A DNA stretch of 50,813 nucleotides, from positions 1 to 50,813 of the forward strand of contig CACBNQ010000008.1 of assembly GCA_902540655.1 (NCBI GenBank), written 5' to 3'. The position numbers and the translations under genes are program-made. The notes below the pieces were generated by a model, which was given only the letters and a program-made list of their open reading frames with translations, searched no databases and was not told the DNA's origin. This stretch comes from an uncultured Alphaproteobacteria bacterium. GTDB lineage: Bacteria > Pseudomonadota > Alphaproteobacteria > Rhodobacterales > Rhodobacteraceae. Positions 9,775-17,790 of this stretch are shown here, one piece after another. How positions within the stretch are numbered: position 1 is the stretch's first letter; each line of letters starts with the position of its first letter.

Positions 9775-11969
9775 AATGATTTTTTTCTTTTATTGCCAAC
9801 ACTCAATAAACTTGGAGGGGCATTTAGTGCAGCTCTCCCCCTTCCTGACAAAGAAGGGTTTTCAATAAAATATTCATGACAACTAAAGCTCGGTTCATCT
9901 CTTTTAAACTGGTGTCTTTTATATCGGCCATCAGGTTGAAGTACCCAAGATTGCTCTTTGTCAGCTAAGTTAGCTACCATAATCTGATTAACAATTTGTG
10001 ACTTCACGGTCAAATTTTTAATCTCTACAAACGACTCTACTCGACGGTTCAAGTTTCTTCCCATCCAATCTGCTGACGAAATAAAAACCTTAGCTTTCAC
10101 AGAGGGCAACTTAAAACCATTACCAAAAACACATACTCTACTGTGTTCCAAGAATCGTCCTATTACGGATTTTACGCGAATGTTTTCAGAAAGGCCTTTT
10201 ATACCAGGCCTCAATCCACAAATACCTCGGATAATCATATTGATCTTAACACCAGATTGGCTTGCCTCATATAAAACCTCAATAACTTCTGGGTCGATAA
10301 GAGCATTGAGTTTAACCCATATTTCTGCCGGCTTACCCTTTTTTGCTAAAGCCATCTCATTTTTTATCATTTTAATCAAGCTACTCTTTAACTCTAGCGG
10401 CGCTATTATCATACTTTCTAAATCTGTTGGTTTTATATATCCCGATAGATAATTAAAAACTTTAGTAACATCTCGACCTAGAGTAGCGTCTGAAGTGAAA
10501 AGGCTCAGATCAGTATAAATCTTTGCTGTGTCAGGATGATAGTTTCCTGTGCCAACATGCGTATAAGTTCTTAACACCTTGCCTTCTTGTCTTACTATAG
10601 TAGAAAGCTTTGCATGTGTTTTCCAATCCATAAAACCATAGACTACTTGAGCTCCAGCCTTCTCTAGTTCTCTTGACACATTTATATTATTTGCCTCATC
10701 AAATCTGGCCTTTAGCTCAACTAAGGCAGTTACTGTTTTTCCATTTTCTGCAGCCGAACATAATGCTCTGACTATGGGACTATCAGGAGTTGTTCTATAT
10801 AAAGTTTGTTTGATAGCAATAACGTTAGGGTCGCGAGCTGCTTGTTCTAAAAAACTAATAACGGTATCAAAAGTTTCGTATGGATGTTGTAAAAGGAGAT
10901 CTTTTTGCTTTATTGCAGAAAAAATGTCCCCGTTGAAGTCCTCTATTCTCTCTGGACTTCTGGGAACAAACGTCTTCCACTTCAGGCTCCTTTTCGCCGA
11001 AATAATTAACTCCTCTAAATCGGACAATCCAATCATTTCATTGACCTGTATCACTTGCGCTCTGTCAAACCCAATTTCCTTCGATATTAGCTTCAACAAC
11101 GGCTCAGCATCGCTTTTTGTAACTTTCATTCGTATTACTTCGCCGCGCTTTCGGCGTTTTAATGCAATTTCAAACTCGCGAACAAGATCTTCCGCTTCTT
11201 CCTCGACTTCTAAGTCACTGTCTCTAAGGATTCGAAAGGAAAAATACTCATCGAGAAGATAATTTGGAAATAATCTATAAATAAAAATTACAATGAAATC
11301 TTCGAGTGATAAAAATCTTTTTTCACCTTTTACTCCATCCCTAAGTCTTTGAAATCTGTCAAGCATGCCTGGAATAGGAACCAAGGCATTCAAGAATTTT
11401 TTTCCATCTCTCGTTCTTAATTTTAATGCTAGGGCAGAGCCCTCAGTTGGGATGAAGGGAAATGGATGAGCGGGATCTAGAGCCAACGGGGTAAGCGCTG
11501 GAAAGACTTTTGACATAAATTGATTCTCTAAATTCTTTTTTTCGGATACCAATATTCCCTTCGGTTTTACAAGTACCACACCTTTTTGCTTCAAATTAGA
11601 TAATATAGAGGGCAATAGCTCTTGTTGTTTCTCTATTAGAGCTTTAGCTTCTCGTTCTATTTGTATTAGCTGCTCCTCAGGCGTGAGACCATCAGCACTT
11701 ATTACTTCGATCTTATTTTTTACCATTTGTCTAAATCCGGCAACTCGAACCGTGTAAAACTCATCAAGATTTCGAGCAGATATTGCAAGGAATCTAAGTC
11801 TTTCAAATAGTGGCACTTTTTTATTATTAGCTTCTTGCAAAACTCGCCAATTAAATGAAATCCAAGAAAGCTCTCTATTTATAAGTGGATTGATAGCACC
11901 TAGGTCCTTGGAATATTTCAATTCAAGGTCAGAATCTTGATTTAAGAAATCTGCATTTACGTTACTCAT
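9771..11969 (-). CDS. ppk: Polyphosphate kinase 1
   Basis: Ppk1 reversibly polymerises the gamma phosphate of ATP into polyphosphate at the membrane periphery. The 732-residue protein has the N-terminal helical domain (NRELSWISFNWRVLQEA), a middle domain, and two phospholipase-D-like C-terminal domains. The autophosphorylated histidine is in THAKLSTIV; the second conserved histidine is in FLEHSRVCVF, and HVGTGNYHPDTAKIYTD is also diagnostic. It lies 5 bases after hda and overlaps ppx by 4 bases. The hda-ppk-ppx order is a widespread alphaproteobacterial arrangement. Confidence 0.96.
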   Translation of the reverse strand: MSNVNADFLNQDSDLELKYSKDLGAINPLINRELSWISFNWRVLQEANNKKVPLFERLRFLAISARNLDEFYTVRVAGFRQMVKNKIEVISADGLTPEEQLIQIEREAKALIEKQQELLPSILSNLKQKGVVLVKPKGILVSEKKNLENQFMSKVFPALTPLALDPAHPFPFIPTEGSALALKLRTRDGKKFLNALVPIPGMLDRFQRLRDGVKGEKRFLSLEDFIVIFIYRLFPNYLLDEYFSFRILRDSDLEVEEEAEDLVREFEIALKRRKRGEVIRMKVTKSDAEPLLKLISKEIGFDRAQVIQVNEMIGLSDLEELIISAKRSLKWKTFVPRSPERIEDFNGDIFSAIKQKDLLLQHPYETFDTVISFLEQAARDPNVIAIKQTLYRTTPDSPIVRALCSAAENGKTVTALVELKARFDEANNINVSRELEKAGAQVVYGFMDWKTHAKLSTIVRQEGKVLRTYTHVGTGNYHPDTAKIYTDLSLFTSDATLGRDVTKVFNYLSGYIKPTDLESMIIAPLELKSSLIKMIKNEMALAKKGKPAEIWVKLNALIDPEVIEVLYEASQSGVKINMIIRGICGLRPGIKGLSENIRVKSVIGRFLEHSRVCVFGNGFKLPSVKAKVFISSADWMGRNLNRRVESFVEIKNLTVKSQIVNQIMVANLADKEQSWVLQPDGRYKRHQFKRDEPSFSCHEYFIENPSLSGRGRAALNAPPSLLSVGNKRKKSF

Positions 11970-11974
11970 GTTTA

Positions 11975-12670
11975 TTAATATTTCTTTTCCATTTGCCTCA
12001 AAGCAGCCTCGATGAAAGGTCTAGTTATTTTTCTATTTAGAACAAGAGATTTATGATCCACGTAGTTTACAAATTCGTATATTGAACTATAGGTTCTATT
12101 AATTCTGGCAGCAATATAGTCCAGGTTTGAGTGCTTTACAAAAATTTGCCGGTCATTAAAGTATTTCAATAGAAGTGCCATTACTAACGTATCATCGGGT
12201 TCTTTTATAGTGGTGTTGCTAAAACTTTGTAACCTTGACTCTAAATCTTTAATGCCTATAGACAGCGCATTAGGCATTATTCTTGAGGATATTAGCAGGT
12301 TGCCTCCTTTACTTCTAATACTGTTAACAAGGTGAAAGATACCCTCTTCTATTTTTAACTTTTTTTGCCTCTCAGCTTTTTCGATAACATCTATATCCTC
12401 AACACAAACAAACTCATGATCTAGGCCATTTTCCATTTCCCGTAAAACTGCCTCAAGCTTTACATGCTTAGCTTTATTCTCTTTCGACCACACAGTGGAT
12501 AGATGCGTCTTACCACTACCCTTTGGGCCAACCAGCAACAAAACCCCTGAAGCCCAACGGTCTGTGTTGTCTAACAGAGTAACAGCGTCCAAATTACTTG
12601 AAGAAATAAAAAAGTCTTCTTTTTCCAATGCCTCCTTTAAACTAAGACCTAAAACAAGCTGCTCATTCAT
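11975..12670 (-). CDS. hdaA: DnaA-related replication regulator Hda/HdaA
   Basis: Hda-type proteins bind the beta clamp and stimulate hydrolysis of DnaA-ATP, preventing re-initiation of replication. With the ATG at 12670 the protein has 231 residues. The N-terminal QLVLGL (4-9) fits the clamp-binding motif that opens Hda proteins. Walker A is GPKGSGKT at 48-55, the Walker B-like segment is FVCVEDID, and the sensor-1 region is LLISSRIMP; the DnaA domain IV DNA-binding part is missing, as in all Hda. A TTG at 12682 would add four residues (MNKN) and overlap nadK, but the ATG puts the clamp motif at the usual distance. The gene sits between nadK and ppk on one strand. Confidence 0.88.
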   Translation of the reverse strand: MNEQLVLGLSLKEALEKEDFFISSSNLDAVTLLDNTDRWASGVLLLVGPKGSGKTHLSTVWSKENKAKHVKLEAVLREMENGLDHEFVCVEDIDVIEKAERQKKLKIEEGIFHLVNSIRSKGGNLLISSRIMPNALSIGIKDLESRLQSFSNTTIKEPDDTLVMALLLKYFNDRQIFVKHSNLDYIAARINRTYSSIYEFVNYVDHKSLVLNRKITRPFIEAALRQMEKKY

Positions 12671-12674
12671 ATTT

Positions 12675-13439
12675 TTATTCAAATTGCTCTTTAAGTAATC
12701 TTTCTTCTAACCCGTGTCCTGGATCAAACAAAAGTTTATGTTTTAATTTCTTTTCAATTGTTATGGCTACGTGCTTAACGTCCTTCACCTCAGATGTATC
12801 AGCTACCGCCGACACTGGTCTTTTAGTAGCGCTTTTTACTTCAATATCTATCCTTGCATCTAACGGCAGTAACGCTCCTCTCCATCTTCGCGGTCTGTAA
12901 GCAGATATAGCGGTCAATCCTAAAATGTTTGCGCCTATAGGTAAAATTGGTCCATGGGCAGAATAATTATAGGCAGTTGACCCAGCTGGTGTGCAGACTA
13001 ATGCCCCGTCACATACAAGCTCTTGAAGTTTTTCAGACCCATCAATAGATATACTCAGTTTTGCAGCCTGGGCCCCCGATCTAAGAATAGAAACCTCATT
13101 TATAGCCAGCTCCTCCTCTATTCTACCATCTATTTTTGTAGCAATCATTTTTAGAGGGTTTACAATCTCTTCCTTTGCTATCTGAATACGTTCTTGCAAG
13201 TTATCGTAGTCAAAAGTATTCATTAGGAAACCAACGGTGCCCTTGTTCATCCCGTATACAGAGGTATTTTTTGTTGATAAGGATTTAAGTGTCTGTAACA
13301 TAAACCCATCGCCTCCAAGTGCGACGACAACATCAGCTTCATCAATTCCAAAATCCTTATAAAGTTTTCGAAGTTTATTTAAAGCCTCTTTAGCTTCAAG
13401 GTCGTCACTTGCCATAAATGTTATCTTTTTGTTGGTCAT
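12675..13439 (-). CDS. nadK: NAD kinase
   Basis: NAD kinase phosphorylates NAD+ to NADP+. The 254-residue cytoplasmic enzyme shows the GGDG motif in VVALGGDGFMLQTL, the NE(V/L) region in AINEVSILR, and the glycine-rich TPAGSTAYNYSAHGPILP block that binds the nucleotide and contains the conserved serine/threonine. Length and motif order match the short alphaproteobacterial form. It is the first gene of a leftward run nadK-hdaA-ppk-ppx, with only 4 bases to the hdaA ATG. A candidate promoter lies just upstream (13469-13496). Confidence 0.95.
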   Translation of the reverse strand: MTNKKITFMASDDLEAKEALNKLRKLYKDFGIDEADVVVALGGDGFMLQTLKSLSTKNTSVYGMNKGTVGFLMNTFDYDNLQERIQIAKEEIVNPLKMIATKIDGRIEEELAINEVSILRSGAQAAKLSISIDGSEKLQELVCDGALVCTPAGSTAYNYSAHGPILPIGANILGLTAISAYRPRRWRGALLPLDARIDIEVKSATKRPVSAVADTSEVKDVKHVAITIEKKLKHKLLFDPGHGLEERLLKEQFE

Positions 13440-13468
13440 AATTTTTTGTCCACAAGTTCTCAGATACT

Positions 13469-13496
13469 GTTATAAATCAAACCAGGTATTTCACAA
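13469..13496 (-). promoter_or_regulatory. Candidate sigma70 promoter for nadK-hdaA-ppk-ppx
   Basis: On the minus strand TTGTGA (4 of 6 to the -35 consensus) and TATAAC (5 of 6 to the -10) are separated by 16 bases. The implied start is about 23 bases before the nadK ATG. The 171-base gap to glyA holds no other convincing element and no start-initiated ORF of note. Prediction by eye only. Confidence 0.4.
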
Positions 13497-13610
13497 TAAA
13501 TGATGATATAGTTACCCACGAAACAAAAGAAAAAACTGGAACAGACAGCCCATATTTAATATACATTAAAGCGAATCAAAATAATAATCGAAAAACATAT
13601 TAGGTGTGTT

Positions 13611-14885
13611 ATGAATTTTGTAGGCAAAACGAACTTGTTTGGTGGAACTTTAGCATCTCAGGATCCAGAAATTTTCAACTCATTAGAGAAAGAGTTCAGT
13701 AGGCAACAGAATGAGATTGAGCTTATTGCTTCGGAGAATATAGCTTCTCCAGCTGTAATGGAAGCTCAGGGTTCAGTTATGACAAATAAATATGCAGAGG
13801 GATATCCAGGTAGAAGATATTATGGTGGATGTGAAAATGTGGATGTCGCTGAGCAATTGGCAATATCCAGAGCTTGTCAACTGTACAATTGCAAATTCGC
13901 TAATGTACAACCCAACTCAGGAAGCCAAGCCAATCAGGCTGTTTTTTTGGCTCTAATGAAACCTGGAGACACTTTTTTGTCCATGGACCTTGCTTCGGGT
14001 GGGCACCTGACACATGGAGCAAAGCCTAATCAATCCGGTAAATGGTTCAATCCCGTTCATTATGAGGTTACAAAAGATACAAACCACGTTGACTATGATC
14101 AGGTCCGTCAGCTTGCAAAGCTTCATAAACCAAAGTTAATTATTGCGGGCGGCTCAGCAATCCCTCGTATCTTAGATTTTAAGAGGTTCAGAAACATCTG
14201 TGATGAAATCGGAGCTTTTTTATTAGTTGATATGGCACATATTTCGGGGCTGGTTGCGGCTGGCGTTCATCCAAACCCCTTAGAATATGCAGATGTTGTA
14301 ACATCTACTACCCACAAAACTCTGCGGGGACCGAGAGGAGGAATGATTCTCTGTAACAATCCTGATATCGCCAAGAAAGTAAATTCAGCAATTTTTCCAG
14401 GTATTCAAGGTGGCCCATTGATGCATGTTATTGCTGCGAAAGCAGTAGCCTTCAAAGAAGCTTTAAGTGACGAGTTTGTACATTATCAAAAGCAAGTAAT
14501 AAAGAATGCAAAAGCACTTGCTCAAACATTACAAGATGGTGGCCTTGATTTAGTTACTGGAGGAACCGACACCCACGTTCTACTTGTAGATCTTAGAAAG
14601 AAAAAGGTCACGGGTGCGATAGCAGAAAAAGTTCTTGGAGAAGGAAATATCGTTTGTAATAAAAATGGAATTCCCTTCGATATTGAAAAGCCAACTATTA
14701 CATCTGGAATAAGGTTAGGAACCCCAGCAGCAACTACTAGAGGCTTTAAAGAGACGCAATTGAAACAAGTTGGTTCATGGATTTTGGAAATATTAGACAA
14801 TGTTCATTCTGAGAAATCTTCGCAAGTGGTCGCAAAAGTAAAAAAAGAGGTTGTTGATTTATGTAGTGAGTTTCCGATCTACTAG
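13611..14885 (+). CDS. glyA: Serine hydroxymethyltransferase
   Basis: GlyA interconverts serine and glycine with tetrahydrofolate, supplying one-carbon units. The 424-residue PLP enzyme shows the N-terminal [14 protein letters not shown] block, [10 protein letters not shown], the folate/PLP region [14 protein letters not shown], and the PLP-lysine motif [13 protein letters not shown]. The 5' context is weak (AGGTG 5 bases from the ATG). In many alphaproteobacteria glyA heads the nrdR-ribD operon; here it is about 23 kb away from that operon and is instead followed by a small lipoprotein gene and an aminotransferase. Confidence 0.97.
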   Translation: MNFVGKTNLFGGTLASQDPEIFNSLEKEFSRQQNEIELIASENIASPAVMEAQGSVMTNKYAEGYPGRRYYGGCENVDVAEQLAISRACQLYNCKFANVQPNSGSQANQAVFLALMKPGDTFLSMDLASGGHLTHGAKPNQSGKWFNPVHYEVTKDTNHVDYDQVRQLAKLHKPKLIIAGGSAIPRILDFKRFRNICDEIGAFLLVDMAHISGLVAAGVHPNPLEYADVVTSTTHKTLRGPRGGMILCNNPDIAKKVNSAIFPGIQGGPLMHVIAAKAVAFKEALSDEFVHYQKQVIKNAKALAQTLQDGGLDLVTGGTDTHVLLVDLRKKKVTGAIAEKVLGEGNIVCNKNGIPFDIEKPTITSGIRLGTPAATTRGFKETQLKQVGSWILEILDNVHSEKSSQVVAKVKKEVVDLCSEFPIY

Positions 14886-14914
14886 CAACAGACTATTATT
14901 TTAAAGGAGAAAAA

Positions 14915-15046
14915 ATGAAGTTTAGATGTTTTGCAAAAACAATTATCTTCTTCACACTGCCTTTAACGATTTCTTCTTGTTCAGAAAAAAATTGGCCAGA
15001 ACTATCTCCTCTTAGTGAATTTGAAAAAAGATTTTTTCTAGACTAG
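14915..15046 (+). CDS. Small predicted lipoprotein (43 residues)
   Basis: This short gene starts at an ATG with a strong AAAGGAGA ribosome site 6 bases upstream and fills the gap between glyA and the aminotransferase. The N-terminus is a classic type II signal peptide: basic residues (K2, R4, K8), a hydrophobic stretch (IIFFTLPLT) and a lipobox I19-S20-S21-C22. The mature peptide would have only 22 residues (SEKNWPELSPLSEFEKRFFLD after the lipidated cysteine), so it would be a tiny membrane-anchored tail. I do not recognise a family. The stop codon is 4 bases from the next ATG, consistent with operon membership. Similar tiny lipoproteins such as LptM exist, but the LptM tail motif is not seen here. 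Confidence 0.7.
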   Translation: MKFRCFAKTIIFFTLPLTISSCSEKNWPELSPLSEFEKRFFLD

Positions 15047-15050
15047 TGAG

Positions 15051-16274
15051 ATGAAAACAGAATTTCATAGAATCACTAGGCTACCTTCTTACGTTTTTGC
15101 AGAGGTTAATAAACTTAAAGCGAAATACCGTGATCAAGGCCACGATATAATTGATTTTGGAATGGGAAACCCAGACATTGATACTGAGTCTTTCATTGTT
15201 GATAAGCTGATTGAAACTGTAAAAAAGCCAAAGACTCATAGATATTCTGTCTCTAAAGGAATAAAGGGACTAAGGAAGGCACAAGCTGATTACTATGCTA
15301 GAAGGTTCTCAGTCAAGCTCGACCCAGAAAAGGAAATTATTGCAACTCTAGGTTCAAAAGAAGGATTGGCTAATTTAGCTATGGCAATAACTGATCCTGG
15401 TGATGTTATTTTAGTTCCAAATCCATCATACCCAATTCACCCCTATGGCTTTATTATTGCTGGAGGCTCCCTGAGACATGTACCAACCTTATCAAATGGG
15501 CAATTTGATGAGGATGAATATTTCAAAACCCTAACTCGTTCATTAAAACATATTTCACCTAAGCCAGTCGCTATAGTGATTTCCTTTCCATCTAACCCCA
15601 CAACAAAAACATGTACACTAAAATTTTATGAAGAATTGGTTAAAGTGGCAAAACAAAATGAGGTCTGGATATTGTCTGATTTAGCATACGCTGAAATATA
15701 TTTTAGTGGGACTCCTCCCCCTTCAATTTTACAGGTACCAGGTGCGAAATCAGTAGCCGTTGAATTTACCTCGATGTCAAAAACATTTAGCATGCCGGGC
15801 TGGAGAATGGGATTTGCTGTGGGCAACGAGATACTGATAGCAGCATTAGAGAAAATTAAATCCTATCTCGATTATGGAGCATTTACTCCTATACAAGTTG
15901 CAGCAGCGAGTGCATTAAGCTCGGATCCAAGCACAATAGCAAAAGTTAGAGAAGTATACAAAAAAAGAAGAAATGTATTGGTTGACGCTATGAGTAAGGC
16001 AGGATGGGAAATCCCTTCACCAGACGCAACAATGTTTGCATGGGCGCCAATCCCAGAAAAATTTAAATCTTTAGGTTCGTTAGAGTTCTCTAAAGTCCTT
16101 CTTAAAGAGGCTGATATCTCCGTTGCGCCTGGAATAGGTTTTGGAGAATATGGTGAAAACTTTGTTAGAATTGGCCTTGTTGAAAATGAGCATAGAATTA
16201 GGCAAGCAGCAAGAAATATAAAAGCAGTCTTTACTAAAGCCGATAAAATACTAAGCGACCACAGCCCGAATTAA
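15051..16274 (+). CDS. Class I/II pyridoxal-phosphate aminotransferase (AlaC/DapL-like)
   Basis: The 407-residue fold-type I aminotransferase shows FGMGNPDI near the start, the PLP-contacting LGSKEGLANL, VVIS-type FPSNPTTKT, SDLAYAEIYF with the conserved Asp/Tyr, and the Schiff-base lysine in SMSKTFSMPGWRMGF. This subgroup, annotated variously as alanine transaminase AlaC or LL-diaminopimelate aminotransferase-like, is regularly found just upstream of homoserine dehydrogenase in Alphaproteobacteria, as here (11 bases). Likely role: 2-oxo acid/amino acid transamination linked to aspartate-family or alanine metabolism; substrate is not decided by sequence. Confidence 0.88.
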   Translation: MKTEFHRITRLPSYVFAEVNKLKAKYRDQGHDIIDFGMGNPDIDTESFIVDKLIETVKKPKTHRYSVSKGIKGLRKAQADYYARRFSVKLDPEKEIIATLGSKEGLANLAMAITDPGDVILVPNPSYPIHPYGFIIAGGSLRHVPTLSNGQFDEDEYFKTLTRSLKHISPKPVAIVISFPSNPTTKTCTLKFYEELVKVAKQNEVWILSDLAYAEIYFSGTPPPSILQVPGAKSVAVEFTSMSKTFSMPGWRMGFAVGNEILIAALEKIKSYLDYGAFTPIQVAAASALSSDPSTIAKVREVYKKRRNVLVDAMSKAGWEIPSPDATMFAWAPIPEKFKSLGSLEFSKVLLKEADISVAPGIGFGEYGENFVRIGLVENEHRIRQAARNIKAVFTKADKILSDHSPN

Positions 16275-16285
16275 ATGGTTTCGTG

Positions 16286-17575
16286 ATGAATAAATCCAAA
16301 TTAAATGTAGCAGTTATTGGTCTTGGCACGGTGGGCTCTGGCGTAATAAAGCTATTGAGAAAACAAAAAAACAATATAAAGAAGAGGACAGGTATAGAAC
16401 TTAAAGTGGTAGCTGTAAGTGCAAAAAATAGGAGAAAGCAGAGAAGTGTTGATATAAGTCCATTTAGATGGATAGCCTCTCCTATTACTATAGCAAAAGA
16501 TCCAGGTGTTGACGTAATAGTTGAACTGATAGGTGATATGGATAACACCGCGAGAAAGATTATAATAGAAGCAATCAGAAACGGTAAACACGTTGTTACA
16601 GCAAATAAATCACTTCTTGCAAAAGAAGGGTCAATTTTTGAAGAGCTTGCTAAAGAAAAAGGTGTCTATTTAAGATATGAGGCAGCAGTGGCTGGGGGCA
16701 TACCTATAATAAAAGTGTTACAAGACTCTCTCATAGTAAATAAGATTTCTAAACTATATGGCGTAATCAATGGAACCTGTAACTTCATACTTACCAAAAT
16801 GGAGTCCGAGGGGCGGGAATATCAAGATGTATTTTCTGAAGCAAAACAACTTGGATATGTTGAAAGTGATCCAAGGCTTGACATCGGAGGAATAGATTCA
16901 GCCCACAAATTAGCTTTACTCTCATGTTTGGCGTTTGGAACTAGTCTAGACTTTAAAGCCGTGAAAACTGAAGGGATAGATCACATTTCTATAGAGGATA
17001 TTCAAGAGGCTGATTTAATTGGATATAAAATAAAGCTACTTGCTACAGCAGAATATTCTAAAAATATGCTTAAACAGGAGGTCTCTCCCAAATTAATTAG
17101 GAAAAGTAGTCCAATTGCACAAGTGAACGGAAGCACAAATATAATAGCTATTGAGGGCGAAGAAATCGGAACTACTGTTTTTTCTGGTCCAGGTGCAGGC
17201 ATGGGGCCAACAGCTTCCTCAGTAGTCTCAGATCTTGTAGCCATAGCTTCTAGAAAAAGTAAATCTACTTTTTTAAACGGTGATAAAAAATATGGTAGCA
17301 AAAGAGATGATTCTGTTTCGAAAAAAAGTTCATTTTACTTAAGATTTATACTGAAAGATAAACCTGGAGTGATAGCTCGATTATCAGGAAAACTAGGCAG
17401 CTTTGGGATTTCAATCAATCAAATGAAACAAAAACCTCACCCAAAGCAGAAAGCAACATTAATTATGACGACGCATAAAACTCTTAGGAACAACTTAAAC
17501 AAAGCTTTGACTGATATAATGAAGTTAAAGATATGCGAACAGAGGCCTATTTGTATTGAAATACAAGAAGTTTAA
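16286..17575 (+). CDS. hom: Homoserine dehydrogenase
   Basis: Hom reduces aspartate semialdehyde to homoserine with NAD(P)H, the branch toward threonine and methionine. The 429-residue protein has the Rossmann motif GLGTVGSG at 12-19, the catalytic/substrate region around AAVAGGIPIIKVLQDSL and GVINGTCNFILTKM, and a C-terminal ACT domain beginning FILKDKPGVIARLSGKLGS, which is the likely site of threonine feedback. A GTG one codon upstream (16283) is an alternative start. The gene follows the aminotransferase and precedes recJ; the glpX gene usually found between hom and recJ in this class is not there. Confidence 0.95.
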   Translation: MNKSKLNVAVIGLGTVGSGVIKLLRKQKNNIKKRTGIELKVVAVSAKNRRKQRSVDISPFRWIASPITIAKDPGVDVIVELIGDMDNTARKIIIEAIRNGKHVVTANKSLLAKEGSIFEELAKEKGVYLRYEAAVAGGIPIIKVLQDSLIVNKISKLYGVINGTCNFILTKMESEGREYQDVFSEAKQLGYVESDPRLDIGGIDSAHKLALLSCLAFGTSLDFKAVKTEGIDHISIEDIQEADLIGYKIKLLATAEYSKNMLKQEVSPKLIRKSSPIAQVNGSTNIIAIEGEEIGTTVFSGPGAGMGPTASSVVSDLVAIASRKSKSTFLNGDKKYGSKRDDSVSKKSSFYLRFILKDKPGVIARLSGKLGSFGISINQMKQKPHPKQKATLIMTTHKTLRNNLNKALTDIMKLKICEQRPICIEIQEV

Positions 17576-17625
17576 TGAGAATGTCCTTTTAAGTTAATCA
17601 GATAATTTTTATACTGATAAATGAG

Positions 17626-17790
17626 ATGTTTAAAGGCGGTTATATTTTTTCTGTAAGCACCCTAATTGGTAATAGTTTGAATAAAGATACAAAACTTAAT
17701 TATAACGTCGTCAAAGCTAGACAACTTTTTAAAGGTTTAAAGACTCTGTCATTCAGAAAAATCATAATGCCCAAGTTGAAAAATTATTGA
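17626..17790 (+). CDS. Hypothetical small basic protein coupled to recJ (54 residues)
   Basis: An uninterrupted 54-codon frame with an ATG fills most of the 214-base gap between hom and recJ. Its TGA stop overlaps the recJ ATG (TGATG), an arrangement typical of coupled genes. The peptide is strongly basic (many Lys, a few Arg, only one Asp) with no transmembrane segment or recognisable motif. The ribosome site is poor (only GAG next to the ATG). It could be a real small gene or a chance frame in AT-rich DNA; codon statistics could not be tested here. It does not look like a remnant of GlpX, which normally occupies this slot. Confidence 0.35.
   Translation: MFKGGYIFSVSTLIGNSLNKDTKLNYNVVKARQLFKGLKTLSFRKIIMPKLKNY

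Noticed and set aside
10180-11262. Long plus-strand ORFs inside ppk, ppx, rpoH, rpoD and parC
   Set aside because: They are antisense shadows of well-identified genes, with no ribosome site or family motif.
13440-13610. Possible gene remnant in the nadK-glyA gap (about 50 codons open on the plus strand)
   Set aside because: No start codon in the frame and no recognisable protein; such open runs are common in AT-rich DNA.
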